Notes: generated by a model from the letters alone, not told the origin. A stretch of 64,000 nucleotides of DNA from Cristatella mucedo (GCA_009760855.2 WPIO01000013.1:3682501-3746500); one strand, 5' to 3'. Numbered from the stretch's first letter, positions 17,600 through 29,173 are shown. Numbers and translations: made by a program.

Positions 17600-17786
17600 C
17601 AGTGGTTCTCAACCTTCCTAATGCCCCGACTCTTTAATACAGTTCCGCGTGTTGTGGCGACCCCAAACCATAAAATCATTTTGTACGAAATGTGGAAATG
17701 CGTGTTTTCCGATGGTCTTAGACAACCCCTTTGAAAGGGTCGTTAAACTCCCAAAGGGGTCGCGACCCACAGGTTGAGAACCGCGG
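17600..17786 (+). mobile_element. SPIN-like non-autonomous hAT transposon (187 bp)
   Basis: Terminal inverted repeats are CAGTGGTTCTCAACC and GGTTGAGAACCGCGG. Inside are GTGTTGTGGCGACCCC, CCGATGGTCTTAGACAACCCC and CCAAAGGGGTCGCGACCCAC, which match my memory of the SPACE INVADERS (SPIN) family and its rodent relatives almost word for word. Flanks CAATAAAG and TCATAAAG form an 8-bp hAT-type duplication with six matches. There is no transposase. Confidence 0.88.
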
Positions 17787-18169
17787 TCATAAAGACAAAC
17801 ACGTCTGTCCCTATAAGTTCTTGTCCCGAGGCAAACTCTGCCTCATCGACTCATACTTGCAAGCTTGACCTATGTCGTAGAGTTTTCAAGGCACGGGATA
17901 GCCCGCATCTTCAAAACAAAACTGTGTGAGCTTTCGGTTCGTTGCACGCTGCCGCCGTCCTGCAGCCGTTACTCAGCAAACATGACTTTGATCCCTGAGT
18001 ATTTATTGCCCCACTGCTGATCAGCGCCACTCCTCCGACTGCTTGTCTAGGTGCCTGAAAAACGGTCACCACAAAAGTCATTTGGTAGATGGCGCGACGC
18101 GGCTGGAGAGCAGGATCTCGCCACTGGGCGGCTACCGACTGAACCGATCCTCCTTTGCACGCAACGGCG

Positions 18170-18239
18170 CCTCACTGCGAAACGATGCGTGCTGACTGGT
18201 AGCCCAGTCTCAGTCGGTACGCATCGTTTCGCAGTGAGG
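18170..18239. repeat. Perfect 21-bp inverted repeat, 28-nt loop
   Basis: CCTCACTGCGAAACGATGCGT (18170-18190) pairs exactly with 18219-18239. The loop and the bases left of the stem carry a further weaker repeat of 'ACTGGTAGC/GCTACCGACTG'. Confidence 0.9.
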
Positions 18240-18244
18240 TTTTC

Positions 18245-18990
18245 CAGTCCCGGTGGTCAGTCCCCAACCCAGTCCCAGCGAAGGTAATCCATCAACCTTC
18301 TGCTGCTGCCGCCGCATTTGAACCGATCGATCGCGCCGTCGCATTATTTCGCATGCGCATATGTCGCTTGGGATTTCTGATACGATGCTGCTGATATCTT
18401 GTGCAAATACCAAAGAAAAATACTTTTTCTAAAAACAAATTTTCACTGCAGTAATTAAGCAGCCTGGCTAGTGCGTAGTCTAGCGTAGCCCACAGCTATT
18501 TCAATCCTGCATTCCAAAAGCTCTTTAAACATGCGATGCACACGTAGTGTCCGGTCGCAGTACACGTGCCTTAAATCTACTCGCTGCAGAGTGCTTTACT
18601 CTCCAAGTCATACAAACTTTTTCGCGTCAAGGCTGCGTTAATGTGATAATAATGTGCGCCAAAAAACTCGCCAGACGTACTCCTAGCTATGGCTGTGCTC
18701 TTTATGTGATCTTTGAATCTGTCTTTGCAGCTTGGGCTTCATGCCTGCTCAATAGTGCCAAATGAAATAACGGAAGAATGTGGCGCAAACCCGACTAGTA
18801 GGTAAGCTGCTCTCTGTACAGGGGATCCAGTGGGTCCTTTAACTCCGGACATTGCACCGGCTGTTCTTCTCTTTGGCCTTGGCATTGTACCGGCGGCGGC
18901 CGCTCGTCTCTTTGGCCTCGCGGTTTCTGAATGCTCTTTGGTGCGTAATGATGACGGATGAACCGCTAGCTGAAGCCATGGCCATTAATA
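18245..18990. other. No gene recognised
   Basis: No motif-bearing ORF and no repeat family recognised. Confidence 0.5.
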
Positions 18991-18991
18991 G

Positions 18992-19062
18992 TAATAATAC
19001 ATTTGCATAGCGCCCTCAGAGAACATAATCTCTTTCTAGGCACTTATCATCGTTAGCAGGAC
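18992..19062 (-). mobile_element. LINE-B 3' end fragment
   Basis: AATAGTAATAATACATTTGCATAGCGCCCTCAGAGAACATAATCTCTTTCTAGGCACTTATC: tail plus terminal stem-loop. Confidence 0.75.
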
Positions 19063-19065
19063 TTG

Positions 19066-19087
19066 GCGGCCATTTAGAAATGGCCGC
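19066..19087. repeat. 22-bp hairpin GCGGCCATTT-AG-AAATGGCCGC
   Basis: Perfect 10-bp arms with a 2-nt centre. Confidence 0.85.
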
Positions 19088-19089
19088 TT

Positions 19090-20608
19090 TCCGAGCTCGA
19101 GCTCCGACGTTGATGTCTTCAAAAATAAGAACCGGGAGAAAGCGTGTGGAGCGCCCTTTACATTGCTCAACAAAGAGGCTTTACGTCTGAACTTCAAAAC
19201 ATTTCGTTGCGGCGCGGTTGATCAACGTGGCTCCAAGCTGTCACAACCGCTAGGCGTTGGTGAGCACGGATCCTGACACCCCTAGTCAGGAGAACGGAAC
19301 AGCGAGTTAAAGAGCCTAGGCGGACAAATAAATTTATCTCCATCATTGAGAGGGATGGTGGGCAACAATGACAGCCGGATGGCTGGTGTTTGTCATCGCC
19401 AACTACCTAGTCAGGGTTGCACTTTGCTCTACGGGTATAGGAGAGGCCTTTGGGCAGTTACACTTAGTGCCCGACAAAGGTCACCTGCTCTTACGCTCTT
19501 TTCTGCTGCTATTTTGTTGGGCCAAAAGCCACAAGCACCCAGATCTGCTGAACAGCTAGGCCCGCTGTCTTCATGCAAGTCTCCGTGGGATGTCATAACT
19601 TGAAGATTTTTGAATCGGGTCAGCTGGTTGATAGCTCAATCGTCGGTTTCGAGAATTAAGGCTGCCACAGAACTTCAAAATTGATCTAAAGAAATCCATT
19701 TCGTTCGACGAGTCAATAGCTTGTTTCGGTAAGCAATTGCCGATTTGAAAATGAGCTAAGGTACTAGTGCAGCTGTTACTGTGGCCAATTTCGAACCAGA
19801 GAACAGCAATTGCTTGACAGTGCAAAGACAAAATATAGAAAATGGGTATATAGATAAATGCACGTCTCTTGGGAGGAAGCAGCAGAGATAGAGAGAGAGC
19901 CGCCGAGGCCGCTAGCCGATGCCGTGATTGCTTGCTATCCGTATGGTACTCGAAAGTACAGCGAAAGAATCCAGCGTCTGCACTTATGCCCGACAGAGTG
20001 GATTAGGTCTTCGACGCTTCTTCTGGAAATGTCCTTAAGAGAGTCGTTAATGCAAACTTGACTGAGCACGGGATTCGCTTGGAGATCAAAATCAGTTTCG
20101 TATAATCAACAATCAGAATGCAGCCGCTACTGAATGAGCTACTACCGCCACTACACCTGCCATCGAAAATATAGAAATAACTTGTCTGCAGCTTTTATTT
20201 ACGACGTAGCATGACACGACTGGGGCACTACTAATCTAGGGAAATGTCTTCCTCGGACGGATTTTTTGCTTTTCTACTGCTGCCGCAGAGCTCCGCTTTC
20301 ACGGAGCCATAGATAGACAGCTCACAAAGATCTCTGTTGGGTAGGAAACCGCAGCCGAGCATTCGCGCTCGCTCCTCTCTGCACTCGACCTCGATGTCCT
20401 CGGCGCTTGAGGATAGAAGAGATTGCCAGCTAAAGGCAGCAGCTGGCTGCTGCCCGTTGTATGTCTTTGTCTTTTAAGTCCACCAAGCACCGAGGACTAA
20501 ACAGATGCTGTGAAAGTAAGGAAATGCTCCTACAGCGCACTGAGAGTCACGACGGCTCTCGATGAGTTCGAAAACCTTATCCAGCAGCCTCTATGTCCCG
20601 CAATCAAG

Positions 20609-20657
<49 letters not shown>

Positions 20658-21210
20658 TCCGGTCGGAATGATCTGGAGCTGGTGTTGTGGAAGTACAGAT
20701 TAGCAGAATGGAAGGAGCGGTAACGCTATTAGATAGATAACGCTAGAGACCATAGCAGGAGTGAGGCTATCGTCGGTGCTACAGAGCTGATTTCGGAATT
20801 GAGCTTGCACACTGTGGAACCCCGAGCACAAAAATATGTATCACAAATGGCATGAAAGAATTAGACAGCCAATTGTTTGCCCTTGGAGGATCTGAAATCA
20901 CTGGAAGGCTGTGGCCGACGTTGCAGTCCAGCGGGGTTTGAAGGAGCGCCAATCCGTGACAACCTTGACATTCAGTAATCCGAGACGCCGCTTTTAAGGT
21001 CGAGTCAACACTGCCAAGGAGTTTAATCCTCGTATCCAGGCTAGTAATTGCGTCGATTGAATTTCCACCACGATATTTGAAAGGCTTTCGATCTACCTCT
21101 TACGAAAACGTAGCACTTAGCGACGGCCTGGCAAGCCTGAGCTCTAGCGAGTCTGAGCGACGGCTGCTGGACTGACAGTGCTGTCATTGACGGGGGGGGG
21201 GGATCCCACG
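19090..21210. other. No gene recognised; contains (GA)n at 20608-20654
   Basis: Several ORFs of 60-86 codons overlap in all frames with no conserved motif. A GA microsatellite lies at 20608-20654, and a G11 run near 21190. Confidence 0.5.
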
Positions 21211-21214
21211 GCAG

Positions 21215-21385
21215 AGTCGTAATGGCACGCACTATGTAAGGCGGTTGCTTTTCCTAACCTCGGTCCCGAGGTCGTGGGTTCGAATCCTGCAGTGGGCGAT
21301 CCTGTATTGCCACTGCAAGCGGTGGTGATAGCCGCAAAGGCTCTTCTGTTACTATACAAAAAGAGGCTGTTTAATCAGCAAGTGT
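21215..21385 (+). mobile_element. SINE-1 copy
   Basis: tRNA-like head (AATGGCACGCACTATGTAAGGCGG), dyad CCTCGGTCCCGAGG, B-box GGGTTCGAATCCTGC, body with GCAAGCGGTGGTGATAGCCG and end AAAAAGAGGCTGTTTAATCAGC. Confidence 0.9.
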
Positions 21386-21389
21386 TTTT

Positions 21390-21950
21390 TTTTATAATAC
21401 GTCTAGAAAATGGCTCGCTGTGTTCGTTGCTCGAGTCGGGCTCTCTCGGGCATCTCTCGCCTGCCGCTTCCTATCCAGGAAGCCGGGGCCACCGGGAAAC
21501 ATGCTATTCTCTGCTGCACTGACGGGGCCATCTTTTTTCTAAGGAGCCTGGGAACGTAGGGCTAGGTCAAAGCAGGGCGCCCACCTTCCGGTAAGAAAAG
21601 AATGGTACCAATCTCCGCTGCTTTACCTTGCCGTTCCTCCTTAGACAATTTCACCGATTGACCGAAACCCGCGCTCTAGTCGCAAGTACTGTCACACCGT
21701 GCACAGATCTGCTTGCAACGTCACCTTACCTATAGCAATGCGGTACTGTGTAGAACACACCTGGCTTGTAGCTTTAGTTCGTGTTCGTTCTGACCTTGGC
21801 ACCTGTCCCGTTGTTCCGCTGTACTCCTACAGAAAATCGACTGCTGAATTTGCTTTGCTGAATCAGTCTTGTGGCTCGATGCAACGCCCAGGAAACGATC
21901 ACATGAAAATGATTTTTAGCCGCGAGTCATGAGAAGCGAAATAGTATGGA
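21390..21950. other. No gene recognised
   Basis: Nothing beyond short overlapping ORFs. Confidence 0.5.
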
Positions 21951-21954
21951 CAAG

Positions 21955-21975
21955 AGAGGTCAAAGCAGGAGCCGC
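21955..21975 (+). repeat. 21-bp direct repeat flanking a LINE-B tail (other copy 22368-22388)
   Basis: AGAGGTCAAAGCAGGAGCCGC is identical at both places, bracketing the LINE-B 3' segment 21996-22357 with ~20 and ~10 bp of extra sequence inside. Probably a target-site duplication. Confidence 0.65.
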
Positions 21976-21995
21976 GTGTACGGCTAGAGGCTAAA

Positions 21996-22357
21996 ATGCA
22001 CCTATTTAGGACAGCATTTAGTGGGTCCCTGTGATGCATGCTTTATGTGCTTATGCTTGCTGACACTGTGCATGCTGCCACTAACCACGCTTGCATGCTG
22101 ACCCTGTGCATGTCACGCCTAACCATGTTATAATAATAATAATAATAATAATATTGCACTTGATAAAGCGCCCTCACAGAACCCAATCTCTTTCTAGGCG
22201 CTTTACATTTGCTGATTCATGTTGTTTATCAAGCATGCTACCCACTCACCATTCAATCGCATGTCCCTTTGCAGCAAATGTAAGTCGCCTAGAAATATAT
22301 TGAGTTCTTTGAGGGCGCTTTACCAAGTGTATTATTATTACTATTATTATTATTAGA
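21996..22357 (+). mobile_element. LINE-B 3'UTR fragment
   Basis: CACCTATTTAGGACAGCATTTAGTGGGTCC start, TGCTGACACTGTGCATGCTGCCACTAACC middle, terminal stem-loop and (ATT)n tail. Interrupted at 22128-22213 by a second LINE-B tail. Confidence 0.88.
22128..22213 (-). mobile_element. LINE-B tail nested in LINE-B
   Basis: Reverse-oriented (ATT)n + GCGCCCTCACAGAACCCAATCTCTTTCTAGGCGC stem-loop. Flanking CATGTTA / ATTCATGTTGTTT restores the uninterrupted 3'UTR seen at 49470. Confidence 0.88.
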
Positions 22358-22388
22358 GGTCACCGATAGAGGTCAAAGCAGGAGCCGC

Positions 22389-22948
22389 CGCAGGTACCGT
22401 TGCCAAGCAGCCTGCGGAGCAGCAACAACAGTTGTTGCCGCTGGTCGCAACGCCTCGAATTCCCGTCGACGCGAGGCTGCTCTCATAAAGTCCACTCCGC
22501 CGTACGAGCAAACTTGGTAGGAAACGATCGGTCTCATACAACAAACTGTATGCCTTAACTCGGCCGAGCTATCTAAGCTTCTGCGAAAGAGAGCTACTAC
22601 TAAGACGCTTGCTGCCTTCGCCATCCGCGAGATGAATTTATGATTCTCCTTGGCATCTCACTTTCAGGAGTAAGGTACTACTGGCACCGATTTACCGGAA
22701 GGGGGCTAAAGCCGCTCCTTTCACTGGGCTCGGCTGACAGGGCCGGGCGGAGCCAGGCGGTCCGTTCTCAAATGGCGCCATTTAGACCCGCTCTCGGTCT
22801 GACGGGGCCTCTGACGGGGATCTGGGCTCAGCTGTCTAGGCAGACTACAGCAGCAGCCTCGAACCCTCCCAGCTCCCGGCCAAAACGCCACGCTGTAAGG
22901 GCTCCGATGGATGAAAGGTCGAGCTCTCTAGAAACCATCTCCAGCCCA
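22389..22948. other. No gene recognised
   Basis: G+C-rich sequence with overlapping ORFs (up to 126 codons, 22640-23020) that lack motifs and run into LINE-A sequence. Confidence 0.45.
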
Positions 22949-22949
22949 A

Positions 22950-23215
22950 GGATAATTTCTAACGCAACGACATCTATGCTCCTGCTGCCGACTGCGGCTC
23001 GTCCTTTCCAGCCGCACTGAGCTGCTGCTACTTCCATGCTACTTACTACCTTAGCTGCTCTTAGCTGCTCTCAGCTGACTCAGCTCTGCTGCTCGCGCTC
23101 TCTTTGTTGCGCGAGATGAAGTCTGTAGGCTACCGAATGCTTACCGAGAACTCTCTCGAATAACACCCACATAGCCTTGGTGGCTTTGTGGACCTACAGA
23201 CGGAGATGTAATGTA
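22950..23215 (+). mobile_element. LINE-A 3' end, degenerate
   Basis: Tracks the last ~80 codons and 3'UTR of LINE-A and ends in ATGTAATGTAATGTA. It meets the next copy tail to tail. Confidence 0.8.
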
Positions 23216-23668
23216 ATGTATCTCCGTCTGTAACTCCACAAAGCCACTAAGACTATGTGGATGTTATGCAGGAGAGTTTTGTATAGCGCACTCACAGCCT
23301 AAGCGGCTTTCGGTCCGCATTCGGTAGCCAACAGACTTTGTCTCACGCAACAAAGAGACAGTGGGAAGCATATCAGAATCAGGAGAGCAGATGAGGTAGT
23401 GAGTAGCATGGAAGTAGCAGCTCAGGACCACTGAAAAGGATGAGCCATAATCGGCAGCAGGAAAGTAGTTGTCGTTGCGTACGAATGGTGGATTGAGTTC
23501 CACAGGCTAGGACCTGCAGAGCTCAAGCTTCTGTCACCAACGGTCTTTAAGCGGATGAATGAAACAGCTAATTCATTGTCCATACAGGAGCTGAGGGCAC
23601 GAGGAGGCTGAATCTGGTGCAGCAGTTCAGCTAGGTACGAAGGAGCTAAGCCGTGGCGGGCATAAATA
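23216..23668 (-). mobile_element. LINE-A 3' fragment
   Basis: Reverse LINE-A end (CTCCGTCTGTAACTCCACAAAG…) with an ORF piece 23503-23264 ending CECAIQNSPA, and further C-terminal codons to ~23660. It forms an inverted tail-to-tail pair with 22950-23215. Confidence 0.88.
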
Positions 23669-23669
23669 C

Positions 23670-24975
23670 ATTACATAGTGATAGTAATACTAATAAGAGA
23701 ACTGAACCTATTTTGTAGACACCTATAATGTGCTGTAAAGAAGCTTGCTCCCTGATTAGTGGCACGCCTTGATGATACGCCCAATGCAGCTGTTCTGTTG
23801 CTGAGTGCCAAGGCAGTTAGTTCTCTCAGTTCCTGACCTTGACCGTTCAAGTCTGGCAAGAAGAAGCCGACTTCCGCCGGGTCTTGGCCTTCCAGGAAGA
23901 ATACCAAGAATGTGAGGCTCACGTGAGTCCAGACCGCTCCTCCGAGAACCTTTGAAATGATATCAACTGACTGAGAAGCTGGCCTCTCAGTGTTTGACAG
24001 TGGAAGCCTTGGAAGATGTAGCCCGCGATTTAGCTGTAGCCCGTTCGTTAAGCAGTAGTCCGACAGATCACATGTCGTCTCGACTCTGTGCTCCCGTTCT
24101 TGGCTTTCTTGCGTTAGTTTCCGAGGGGGGAAACAATCGTCTCAATGCTACTCAAGAAGAGTGGCACGAGAAAGCAGCAACGCTCGCTAGGATGGGAGAT
24201 CTTGTCACGTGACCATGGTCGAGGTCGAGGGTGCACCCAGAGTCGTAGCGCGGCTCGAACTTCTAGAAAATGGGATGCAAACTTTCTGGGAAAGCATCGT
24301 TAGCAAGTATGTAGATCTTTCGTGTAGATTTATGCACACGTTCCCTTCTGGCCTGCTTGGCGCCCGTAGAGAACAAACAAGAGTAGTAGCAGTAGTAGCC
24401 AAATCACCACACTACTGTTTGAGCGTCACTAGTTCCATAAGTTGACGGTTGTCGCAGGGGTAGTCATGCGCATGTTTCCGTGAGGGGCAAGGTTGGGAGC
24501 CGGTGGCTGGAAATCAGTGGTGGTCGTGAATCAGAGCAGGGCGGTCACGCTCGATACAGTCTTCTGAAGCCAAGGCTTAATCCTGCCGGCAAATGACAGT
24601 TGTCATTTACGAGAATAATCGTTTCCTGTTGATTTGCTTTTGCACAAGGACAGTGCCGTATTGCCTCACCTCGTGCTTAGCAAATTGCTGACAGCCTAAA
24701 TAGAACTAAGAGGTGGCCCGTGAGCTAAAGCTTAGTCACTATGAGGACTTACCTAAGCGCTTTGAAGAATAAGCAGAAAGGACGTACGAACTGATAACTC
24801 TAAAGTCTAAGTGTCGGGGCCATTGCATTGTGGATAGTTTGACGCATTGCATAGCTCTTCCCTTGGGACTACTGGCTTCTGCGGCAGAGGTCGGACGACT
24901 GCAACAGCCGTCGAAGGATTTTAGAAGCGTGGCTACAGCCATCGGTGCATTGATTTGGTTACAATGAGTAGAGCC
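23670..24975. other. No gene recognised
   Basis: No motif-bearing ORF seen in either strand. Confidence 0.5.
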
Positions 24976-24989
24976 CTCGCATCGAACAC

Positions 24990-25030
24990 CTGTAGGAGTA
25001 AAGGTAAAGGTAAAAGTAAAGGTAAAGGTA
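24990..25030. repeat. (GGTAAA)n short tandem repeat
   Basis: Seven near-perfect units of AGGTAA/AGTAAA. Confidence 0.9.
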
Positions 25031-25095
25031 GGGTCTGTAATAAGTAAAGAGCTGAGCAGGGACACTGTGTGGTTCTGCCAGCAGGGAGAGTATAC

Positions 25096-25098
25096 CGT

Positions 25099-25133
<35 letters not shown>

Positions 25134-25620
25134 GGGGAGAGAGTGTACCAGTTATCAGCAGCAGCAGGAGAGAGTGTACCAGCCATCAGCAGTAGCACGA
25201 GAAGAGAGTGTACCAGCCATCAGCAGCACGAGGAGAGCGTGTACCAGCTATCAGCAGCAGGAGGAGTGAGTGTACCAGCCAGCAGCAGCAGCACGAGTAG
25301 AGAGTGTACCAGCTATCAGCAGCAGCAGGAGAGAGTGTACCAGCCATCAGCAGTAGCACGAGAAGAGAGTGTACCAGCCATCAGCAGCACGAGGAGAGCG
25401 TGTACCAGCTATCAGCAGCAGGAGGAGTGAGTGTACCAGCCAGCAGCAGCAGCACGAGTAGAGAGTGTACCAGCCATCAGCAGCAGCAGCAGCAGCAGAG
25501 AGTGTACCAGCCATCAGCAGCAGCGCGAGGAGAGAGTGTACCAGCCAGCAGCAGCAGCAGCACGAGTAGAGAGTGTACCAGCCAGCAGCAGCAGCACGAG
25601 GGGAAAGAGTGTACCTGCTC
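25096..25620. repeat. CAG-cored minisatellite with 161-bp higher-order repeat
   Basis: Units of about 30-35 bp, GAGAGAGTGTACCAGCCATCAGCAGCAGCA-like, vary in CAG number. A 161-bp block starting at 25141 repeats almost exactly at 25302. All three forward frames stay open for long stretches because of the repeat, so the ORFs here are not evidence of a gene. Confidence 0.92.
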
Positions 25621-25624
25621 GGTG

Positions 25625-26506
25625 AAGTCGAGTTTGCAGGCAGTTTGCACGACTTCATTAGAGTGCTAGAGCTCCGATTGAAGCTATTTTTTGGTGCTGT
25701 TAAACCCTCTCTAGGATAGCACCGCTTCAAAAGAGGATAGCCTAGACCCGAAAGCCTGTTCTGGAGCCCGCGACTTGTTCACTTAATGTTACTATTGCTT
25801 TGGCACTTTGGGCTAACGGAACTTAACATGATTTCACTCCTTATGACCTTTCAATGGGTTCCTCTCAAGTCAATAAAAACGCTCACCCTCACCTCAGCCG
25901 ACTACTGGGAAGCCTCGAAACCGCGACAGCCTCGTCGACTTTTGGGCTCAGGAGCAGAACGTCTCCGTCCTTAAGTCAAGGCTGACTGCCCTGCGCTGGG
26001 CGTCCGCCGACCGAGCGCTAGCACAGGCGATCAAGTGCCTCCGTCATCGCATTTATATGCGGCCGAGTTATTTTGAAGAGCGGCCATTAGTATTAAACCG
26101 TCCGGGTGCTGCGATGCCGGTTCGCTGGCTGCTTACGGCAGCCACAGTGAAAAAGCTCCGTCAGCCTTCTCCATCATCCTAACGCCCGAGCATTTGACAT
26201 TCTACACTGTCGCCGCACTGAATATCAGGTGTGTTGTTGCGAGGGCAGTCGTCAGTCACATGACTCGTGGCGCAGACGACATCGGCTGCACGGATAGAAG
26301 ACTAGCAAAGCAGCTTGACCAGCATCGCAATAGCAGTCTATTGCATCGGGAGTTTGTACAGCGACAGTCTCGAAACGAGTTGCAGCAAACAGCCGCATAC
26401 TCCAAAACGGCAGCCAACTAAGGACGAACGATCACTTTCGCTCACCACATCGGTAGTCAAGGTACCAAGATACCAACCACGTGCACGGCACCCCAACCGT
26501 TTCGGT
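25625..26506. other. No gene recognised
   Basis: Nothing beyond short overlapping ORFs. Confidence 0.5.
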
Positions 26507-26513
26507 TAGTACA

Positions 26514-26679
26514 ATACATAAAAAAATCCTAGCTGATTAAACAGCCTCTTTTTGTATAGCGACAGAAGAGCCTTTACGGCTATCACCACCGCTTGCAGTA
26601 GCGATAAAGAATCACCCACCGCAGGAATCGAACCCCCGACCTCGGGACCGAGGTCGTGAAAGCAACCACCTTACCTACA
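26514..26679 (-). mobile_element. SINE-1 copy with 7-bp TSD
   Basis: Full SINE-1 in reverse (AGCTGATTAAACAGCCTC … GCAGGAATCGAACCCCCGACCTCGGGACCGAGGTCG …). TAGTACA at 26507-26513 and 26680-26686 flanks it. Confidence 0.9.
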
Positions 26680-26689
26680 TAGTACACTT

Positions 26690-28560
26690 TTGTTTCTCTT
26701 GTGAAAACGAAACGCTCATCTTTCCGAGCCAGTCTTCGGGTTTTCCGTTTTCCCCACACCTTAGCTTCGACCACTGCCCGCAGCTGTGCGACACTGGTCA
26801 CCTTGTCGCCTGTGACGTCTCGGTCTAGTACGGCAGAGTGATAGTCGCCGCGGCTCTTCTGCAGCTAAATAAAGGAGGCTGCTACATCAGCTGACCTTTA
26901 CTTTACTTTCTAGATCAACCACAGTAGGTTCGCTTATGTTGCCGCCACGACTTCGCTGCTTCTCAGCAGTCTCAGAATTACTTGCACTAAACTGCTTGCT
27001 ATCAACAGACTTTAGTTCGGTTATCGCCACCGCTAAAGTTTGCTTCAGATACAAGGCATCTGCACACGCGGCATTGACACTGAATAAGCGCAAGCCACAA
27101 TTCAGCCATATGTTCATTAGCTGCGAGTATTATCACAGGACTTATTTACGGTAAACAACGTTCCGTAATTCACTTAAGTTCGGCGTAGCATTGCTCTACA
27201 TTTCGCATCAGTTCGGCTAAGCTTAACTTCTCAATTAGCCGGTTAAGTTGGGGATTTTTCTCACTCCTAGATTTTGGCGGAGCAAAAGCTGAGTCAACTT
27301 CTAGGAGCTCACTCAGCTCCTCGCACGATCCATCCATCCATCCATCCAGTATAGCCTTCCAGATCGAACAGCTTCGAACTTCGGTTACGATGCTCACCAA
27401 TTCAGTCGCAGACAATGAGACTATCACTAGATGACTATTATTATTATTATTATTATTATTATGACTGATAGGGGCCAGCAGCAATAATCTAGCGCTTCTG
27501 AAACACAAGTTTTATGAACGTGCTCGGCAAATTAGTGCCTCTGAGCGTCAGCGCTGCTAACAGGAAGCTGTCTGCTCCGAAGCCACTAACGCTCCGTCTG
27601 CACAGCAGTAGCTAGAATGTTCAACTCACCTGCCATAATTTCATGTCGTTGCATGCTCTCTAAAATATAGATTATAACATCTGAATCGAAGTGACTCAAT
27701 AACCCAAGCAACACTATGAATCTCTAATAGTGTCATGATCTGGTTGAGTTAGGATGCCAGCGTTTCGGTACCAGCTCATCCATTTCACGTCGGCGGCCCG
27801 CTGATCTGATTTCGAAGTCGCTTAGTGGGCAGATTGAAATCTTTTGGCATCTCTTGCGCTTTCTATCGAACACGTCTCTAAAAGCGGCCGTCGCCATACG
27901 TGACTGTGTGAAATTGGAATCTGTAGAAGCGATCCACATTCATCCAAGCCTCACTGTCAGGTGTCAGGCTTGGAGTTCTCGATGTGACTCGTAGTGCGCC
28001 ACGAGACGTCTGGAACGGCTCTCGCCCAGGAGCGAGCTGCTGCATACGGCATGACTGAGCGACTGCCTGCCTGCTCGTGCGAGGCTTGAAACGGAAACTT
28101 GAAAAAGCGAAATAGAGCGATGTGTTGCTTGCCGATAAAAGATGTTCCCGAACCACGGTGCTCCTGAACTCGAGGCAGTGCATCAGGAAGTCGGACATTT
28201 AAGCCGGATGTGGGCGTGGACTGCCTTTCGTTGCATTTATTTGGGCGTCCGCGTAAAAAGGTATTCGCTTTTGCGTAAGCACACATTTGCTTTTATGCTT
28301 GTTTTTAATAGGTCCAGGCAAACGTCCGTCGGCCCGAGCGCCAGCCATTTTTGGCTGGCATATAAATTTCGGGCTAAACGCGTCGGCCTATGTTTATTGC
28401 CATTGCGTCGTGCATCGTAAATCGTACGTCGCGATTGCCGTAGCTGCGAGCTCTACCTGCCCTGACGTCGATGGCTAGTCACTAGTTTACGCCTGTCGTC
28501 GTCAATTCTGCTGATGGATAATGGTGTTGTTCATCCCCCCCCCCCGCTGGACTTGCTAAT
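26690..28560. other. No gene recognised; minor simple repeats
   Basis: Contains (CATC)n at 27329-27350, (ATT)n at 27434-27464 and a C-run at 28536-28548. Antiparallel ORFs of 106 and 109 codons at 27878-28286 overlap each other and lack motifs. Confidence 0.5.
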
Positions 28561-28561
28561 A

Positions 28562-28915
28562 ACCTCAAATCATGTGCTCCGCACCAGCTAGATTGTGCGG
28601 CTCTTCCCTGTAGGTTATTGAATTTTCCATTGTGTGCACAGTTACGAAAACGCCGCGACACTCTTACACAACCGAATCCGAAAGCCTGTTCGTTGAGGAG
28701 CATTAAGTGCCACGCCCGGCTGGCTTACGGCAAGCTCTGACGGCGATGTTTACCGACGTCAGCGCTTGCCATAAGCCAGCCCAGCATTGCGAAAATGCGC
28801 CCCGCACCAGCTAGATTACACGGCTCTTTCCTCCAGGTTATTGAATTTACTATTACGAGCGCAGTTACGAAAACGCTGCGCCACTCTTACACAACCGAAT
28901 CCGCAAGCCAGCCCC
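28562..28915. repeat. Direct repeat (~226-bp period) with central hairpin
   Basis: 28570-28690 and 28796-28915 share CGCACCAGCTAGATT, CGGCTCTT, AGGTTATTGAATTT, CAGTTACGAAAACGC and CACTCTTACACAACCGAATCCG. Between them an 18-bp inverted repeat (GGCTGGCTTACGGCAAGC, 28718-28735; partner 28764-28781, one mismatch) forms a hairpin. Unknown family. Confidence 0.85.
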
Positions 28916-28919
28916 CATG

Positions 28920-29172
28920 TGCCTTGCGGCAAGCTCCGACGGTGGTAAACACGACCGTCACTTGACCTTTGCATCAAAGGCCTGTGACATGTGCCCGCGG
29001 CCTACTATAAATCATCTTGGCAGGTACATTCCAATCCGATGGTTCGTAGGACGGGGCGCGCGGCACAGCGTGTTACCCGCGCGGTGAACTCGCTCGATGT
29101 TCGGTGTCTAGAATGGGCTAGAAAATTCTAGAAAATTCGCGAGACTGAGAGCCGTGCTGTCAATGTGGCTTT
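28920..29172. other. No gene recognised
   Basis: Includes a tandem TAGAAAATTC pair near 29130. Confidence 0.5.
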
Positions 29173-29173
29173 G

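Noticed and set aside
21222-21310. Possible tRNA gene
   Set aside because: A- and B-box resemblance belongs to SINE-1, repeated at a dozen places with a non-tRNA body.
25069-25730. Gln/Ser-rich ORFs in three frames
   Set aside because: Minisatellite translations; open in every forward frame.
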